Shown here one piece after another: positions 59,735-64,000 of a stretch of DNA of 64,000 nt. Source of the DNA: Candolleomyces eurysporus (taxonomy: Eukaryota; Basidiomycota; Agaricomycetes; Agaricales; Psathyrellaceae); NCBI GenBank assembly GCA_027579435.1, contig JANBPK010001482.1, positions 1 through 64,000 of the forward strand, in the 5' to 3' direction. Each line of letters starts with the position of its first letter. The stretch's first letter is position 1. Both the position numbers and the translations under genes were made by a program. The notes under the pieces are model-generated. The model worked only from the letters and a program-made list of their open reading frames with translations, was not told the DNA's origin and did no database searches.

Positions 59735-61500
59735 CTTTCTGAGTTTGTGATATAGAACCTATGCCCTCTGCTCGGTAGTAAATCGGGGTGTCTACTCGGT
59801 AAGGGAGAGCTGGGGGAGAGACCTCGATCCTGCGGCTCTGCTCGACGCGCAGAATCACACCGCGTGATCAATGTCACGATCTAATCTTATCTCTGTGACA
59901 AGAATAGGGTCTAGACCTGACCAATCCAGCGCCACCAAATCTCCTCAATCCAAGAGGTGCGTTTGTAAGGTGGCGTAGATATGCATCGAACGCTAAAGTT
60001 TGTATTGAATGCTATCTGATCATCCACAAAGTATTGAGGGTCCAGGTAGTCAAACCTGGTGACCAAGTGAAATGCAAAGAGAGCGAGCTTGTCGGGGAAA
60101 CTGCTTCCCTTTGCGTTTTTTGAGTTCATGTATCGAATACATTCCATTTATTAGTGAGCAAACCCTCAGGAGTGTGTAGTGGAGCCAATGAGCCGTAGTC
60201 CAGGATCCCTATCTTTACGTAGGGATCGCGACTCGGAGTAGTGAGGAGGAGACACGAAAGCAAAGAAGAGCAAACCGTTCGCTGAACGTTCCCGCTGATT
60301 ATCTTCTATGCAGGGTTCGTCAAACGCACACCCTCCAGCAATATTTAATGTCGCCAGCTCCAAGGTCTGAAGCGACGTCGACTTGAAACCCAAGGCCGCC
60401 GGTGTACCACCCTCCGGTGCGGAAAACGTCAAGGCAGGCAGTCATTCTGGTCGCCGCTTATGAGGGTGGGCGACAATGTTCCGAATCGGTGCAGCACACC
60501 TTATGGAGACATTAGTGGCGTTTCTGATAGCATTAAGACATCTCCCGAGTTTATAGGACCGCCTTCCAAAAGCAGGTATCGAGGACCCACGAACACCCAC
60601 GATTAGATGGGCCTCGTGTCGGGTCCAACTTGAAGGGGTAGGGTTTTCGTGCTCGTGGAGAGGGTTGAAATGATTTATACTTTGGATAAGTAAGTCGGTC
60701 GGCTCGGAGGCCTGGAATGGAGGTCAAGTTGGTACAGGGAGGTGAAATTGGGTTCGTCTGTAAGCTGATCAAGTCCATCGTCAAATCAAGCTGACTTTGT
60801 CGACGTGCGGTGGTTGACTAAACGGGTAATTAGACGCCCATACACCCTTACTCATGATCACCACGACCTCGTAAACTCGTCCAGTCACCGTAGAATGTAT
60901 TTGAGAGCACCTCCTGGCCGTCGTCGCCGCTGTTGGTCTCGAGCGCGCGCGCCACAGAGGAAAGAAGGCTGATCGATGAATAATCAGGAAGAATCGCGCA
61001 TGAATGGGCCACGTTTACAGCGATCCCTCGAGCAGGCCTGCTTCGTCATATTCTTCCTTGGATATACCTTTGGATCCCACGACGACACACGCTTGCTCGC
61101 TAACGCCCCACGACCTGCAAGCACACCATTACCTCGGCGGAACTCTTTCCCCTCTTTGCAACAAGGGCGGTTGGCCCACGCGAGGCTTAAAAGGAGAGCG
61201 GCTTCTCACTCTGTACGTTATCCTCTGCATACTCTCGTCCGTCCATCACCGGCTCCCTTGCGCCCGTCTCGCCTCCTTTATCAGCATCGCTGTCGAATCT
61301 GTATTGACACTATCTATAGTAGGACACGGGCGACCCACGCACGCAACCCCCCCCTACCACATCTAGACTCCCCGGCCCCACCATCACCAATAATCGCATT
61401 TACACATATCCCCGAAATCGCTATATCACTCCTCCTCTCGCCTCGCCCATCGCAATCTCAATCGCGTAACCACCATCTCACCACCCATCGATAATCACTC
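59735..61500. other. Intergenic, divergent promoters
   Basis: This separates TRM44 (minus) and the flavoprotein gene (plus). Short minus frames at 59911-60784 show no recognised protein. 61100-61500 is rich in C and T on the plus strand, as is common before highly expressed basidiomycete genes. Confidence 0.45.
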
Positions 61501-62773
61501 ATGTGCTTTGGAAGCAAGAGCCAGAAGAACAACTTTAGCGATGGGCCAGCTGGTCAGGCGGCTGAGGATAAGACAAAATCGTCATCCTCAGCCACCGCCG
61601 CCGGTGCCGCCAAGGAAAAGGGTTCCGCGAGTAATAGTATAAAGGGCGAGCCTGCTCCTGTTGTTGCATCCACCACTGCTCCCACTCCTGCCTCTCCCAA
61701 CAACGCTACCGCTGTCGACGATCCCAACGGCGTGACCACTACTACTACCCAAGAAGCCACGATGTCTGGACCCAAGGTTGCCATTGTTATCTACTCGCTG
61801 TATGGGCACATCGCCAAGCGTACGTTGTTTCATCTTTGAGTGGTGCTGGGCGAGTGCTGACCATGGACGATAGTCGCTGAGGCCGAGAAGGCGGGTATCG
61901 AAAAGGCTGGCGGAAAGGCCGACATCTATCAGTACGTGTCGTCTCTCGCTGTTCGTCCTGCTCGTGCACTTCTCTTTCCCTTCGTCGCTCCCTCACCCTC
62001 TTCCCTCCTTCCTCGCCTTCCTTCTTTTCTCTCGCTGTTGTCAGCCTCAACAGTAACTGACCACACCATAACAACCTCTACAGAGTCCCCGAAACCCTCT
62101 CTCAAGAAATCCTCACCAAGATGCACGCCCCTCCCAAGCCCGACTANCCCCTTGATCACCGTCGATATCCTCCCTACCTACGACGCCTTCTTGTTCGGTA
62201 TCCCCACCAGGTACGGGAACTTCCCCGCTCAGTGGAAGGTGCGTTCTATTCCCTCCTTCATCATCAACTTTCACGACGGCTGACATCCTACCCTCTTCTC
62301 TTCCCTTCCTCACCTTCCCCTTCTCCCTCCCGCTTCGTTCCTCTCACGTCGTTGGCTTGACCATAGGCTCTCTGGGACGCCACTGGTGCGCTCTGGGCTG
62401 GCGGAAAGCTCGCGGGCAAGTACGCTGGCATGTTCACCTCTACCGCCGGTCTTGGTGGTGGACAGGAGTCTACCTTCATGAGCTCGCTCAGCACCTTGAC
62501 CCACCACGGTATCATCTACGTTCCCCTCGGATACTCGCATGCGTTTGAGCTGCAGAGCAACATCACGGAGGTGCATGGAGGTGAGTTTGCAGCTTGCGTT
62601 TTGTGATGGGCGATGTTTTGACCGATGCGGAACGTGTGTGAATAGGTTCTCCTTGGGGAGCGGGTACCCTTGCTGGAGCTGATGGATCCAGGCAGCCTTC
62701 GGAGCTCGAGCTCGAGGTTGCGCGCAGGCAGGGTTCGGCGTTCTGGAACATCGTTAGCAAGGTCAACTTCTAG
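61501..62773 (+). CDS. WrbA-type NAD(P)H:quinone oxidoreductase
   Basis: This is a flavodoxin-fold protein of the WrbA/Pst2/Ycp4 family, an FMN enzyme that reduces quinones by two electrons and protects against oxidative stress. Exons are 61501-61819, 61874-61931, 62084-62238, 62367-62580 and 62646-62773. Ignoring the N at 62147, they sum to 873 nt, or 290 residues. A Ser/Thr-rich extension of about 90 residues, starting MCFGSKS, precedes the core. The core shows [20 protein letters not shown] (phosphate loop), [37 protein letters not shown] and [12 protein letters not shown]. It ends with [10 protein letters not shown] and [13 protein letters not shown]. The Cys at position 2 could be palmitoylated; that is inference. 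The N shifts the frame within PPKPDYPLITVDI. Confidence 0.93.
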
Positions 62774-63304
62774 GTGCCTTGACTAGCACGATGGCGCCTT
62801 TTGGTCTGTTGGTCTTTCCATTTATCTCCAATGTCCGAGAGCGTACATTCCCTGCTTTTCTGAGACGACCCCTTCTACGTGGCATCTTGTCTTCCTTTTT
62901 CTTCTTTTATCTCTTGACATAAGTAAAGTAAATCAATGTACCATGATGAACTCTGTTTGCCTGTTTCATACGTTGCATACATACAAGGACGGAATAGACT
63001 CTTTATACGTTGTACTATTTCTTTTTCTCGCGTTTCCAGACTGGATGCCTTGATAAGTCAGTCTCTGAGAACATGTCTAGAGGAGGGAGCGAGTGAGCGA
63101 GTCCTCTGAGGGGTGGACGCGCTGAGGTGATAGGGGCTTCAATGCGGCGCGACGCGTTCACGCGTCTGTTGACATGACTGGTGACGTCATCTCTCAATTA
63201 GACTTTGGATTGAAAGCCTCAGGTCTCCGCGACAAGCTTTATTGATTTCTTCTTCTGATACATCTTACACATAGAGCTACTGAATAACGGTACTAATGGA
63301 TCGG
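62774..63304. other. Intergenic, convergent 3' ends
   Basis: This lies between the plus-strand flavoprotein gene and the minus-strand aldose epimerase, so both 3' UTRs fall here. T-rich runs at about 62890-62915 suit transcript ends. No gene is seen. Confidence 0.5.
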
Positions 63305-64000
63305 TCAGTCCACCGTGGAGAACTTGCACGTCGAGCTAAACTCGAATGGTCTCTCTGGAGAATCTACATGCGTCAAAAAAGGTGAAACGGTCGGTCAGTA
63401 TTGCGCATTGAAGCAGGACGATAGCCCGAAAGATGAATTTGTCACATACAGATTTGGTCCACACCCCACTCTGGCGTGTTTACTGCGGCGATGTAGCCTT
63501 GCTGTTCGAGCGCGATGGCGGACCATCTTCCGTAGCTCTTCTCGGGGCCTCCGTGGTGCGTCTTGCGGACCGCGTTCACCCAGTTGGAGGTGTAGACTTG
63601 GACGGCGGGTTGGTTGGAGGTGATGTCGAGTCTTGATTAGTTGGTATTTAAACGGAACGGAACGTTGGTACGTCGTCGTGTCAGGAGCTTTGGACGAGAG
63701 AGCAGGCGAACGAGGGAGGAGGGGGAGGGAGGACTGCTCACCGGATACCGGATGCGTCACTCCAGAGGCTCGTCCGGCCCCTCTTCGGGTCGTCGTAGAC
63801 CCAATCACTATCGTACCCCTGGCACCCTTCGCCACAAAGTGCGGCTGTGGCGTCCCACCTCGCGCCAATTGTTTGAGTTCGTCGGAAATCAAATGCTGTA
63901 TTCGAGACGTTGATGAATTTGCCTGTGGGGATCATGTTGGAGTCTACGTCTATCACCCTTGAAGACGTAATTTGGAGGCTGTGTGTATCGAGAACCGTTT
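63305..64000 (-). CDS. Aldose 1-epimerase, 3' part
   Basis: This is the C-terminal half of a second galactose mutarotase-like gene. Its 5' end lies beyond the window. Exons are 63305-63363, 63450 to about 63634, and 63742 to the window edge. It encodes TVLDTHSLQITSSRVIDVDS, PTGKFINVSNTAFDFRRTQ, and GYDSDWVYDDPKRGRTSLW. These are followed by NQPAVQVYTSNWVNAVRKTH, EQQGYIAAVNTPEWGVDQI and a last exon ending KFSTVD. The final two intron positions and the 59-nt last exon match those of the copy at 50217, so they are paralogs in the same orientation about 13 kb apart. Confidence 0.86.

Noticed and set aside
60976..61494. A 172-codon plus-strand frame ending just before the flavoprotein start
   Set aside because: It is Pro/Arg/Ser-rich with no domain and coincides with the CT-rich leader region of the next gene.
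1..64000. CRISPR arrays, bacterial operons or ribosome binding sites
   Set aside because: The window is eukaryotic, with spliced genes. No regularly spaced direct repeats were seen.

Overview
The window looks like nuclear DNA of a mushroom-forming basidiomycete (Agaricomycetes). Genes on both strands are cut by many 50-80 nt GT-AG introns. The content is typical of that class: repeat-free NACHT NTPases in several copies, DUF6533, DUF6699 and DUF7137 proteins, a basidiomycete multi-pass membrane protein, a CBM1-linked GH62 arabinofuranosidase and a degraded Helitron. No rRNA, convincing tRNA or CRISPR array was seen.

Layout: 1-4570 holds no clear gene. 4590 to about 7090 is a degenerate AT-rich Helitron relic with a minus-strand Pif1-like helicase. 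7430-20200 is a duplicated block: a NACHT 5' relic, a gutted fragment of a thiamine-diphosphate (ThDP) enzyme gene, NACHT-B (frameshifted), the intact ThDP gene, a NACHT 3' relic, NACHT-C and NACHT-D, all on the minus strand. After a gene-poor stretch come the CBM1-GH62 enzyme (23806-25211, +), a large Ser/Thr-rich single-pass membrane protein (27250-30498, -), two tandem DUF6533 genes (32863-39386, +), a DUF7137 protein (39943-40926, +), NACHT-E (41359-43488, +), a DUF6699 protein (43754-45234, -), NACHT-F (47840-50001, -), an aldose 1-epimerase (50217-51980, -), a multi-pass membrane protein (53994-55318, -), the tRNA methyltransferase TRM44 (57297-59734, -), a WrbA-type flavoprotein (61501-62773, +) and the 3' half of a second aldose 1-epimerase (63305 to the window end, -).

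The most interesting content is the NACHT family. Five near-complete copies share one gene plan: a first exon with a variable start and a conserved motif of about 30 residues (YNQQG..API[YF]NG..SGG[VF]N), a phase-1 intron directly after it, then one long NACHT exon. The motif has the look of an N-terminal amyloid-type signalling motif of fungal NLRs. That is inference.

Twelve single N characters each sit just before a homopolymer. In four coding exons, deleting the N restores the expected frame, so they look like one-base assembly insertions. NACHT-B and NACHT-E carry further frameshifts that no N explains.
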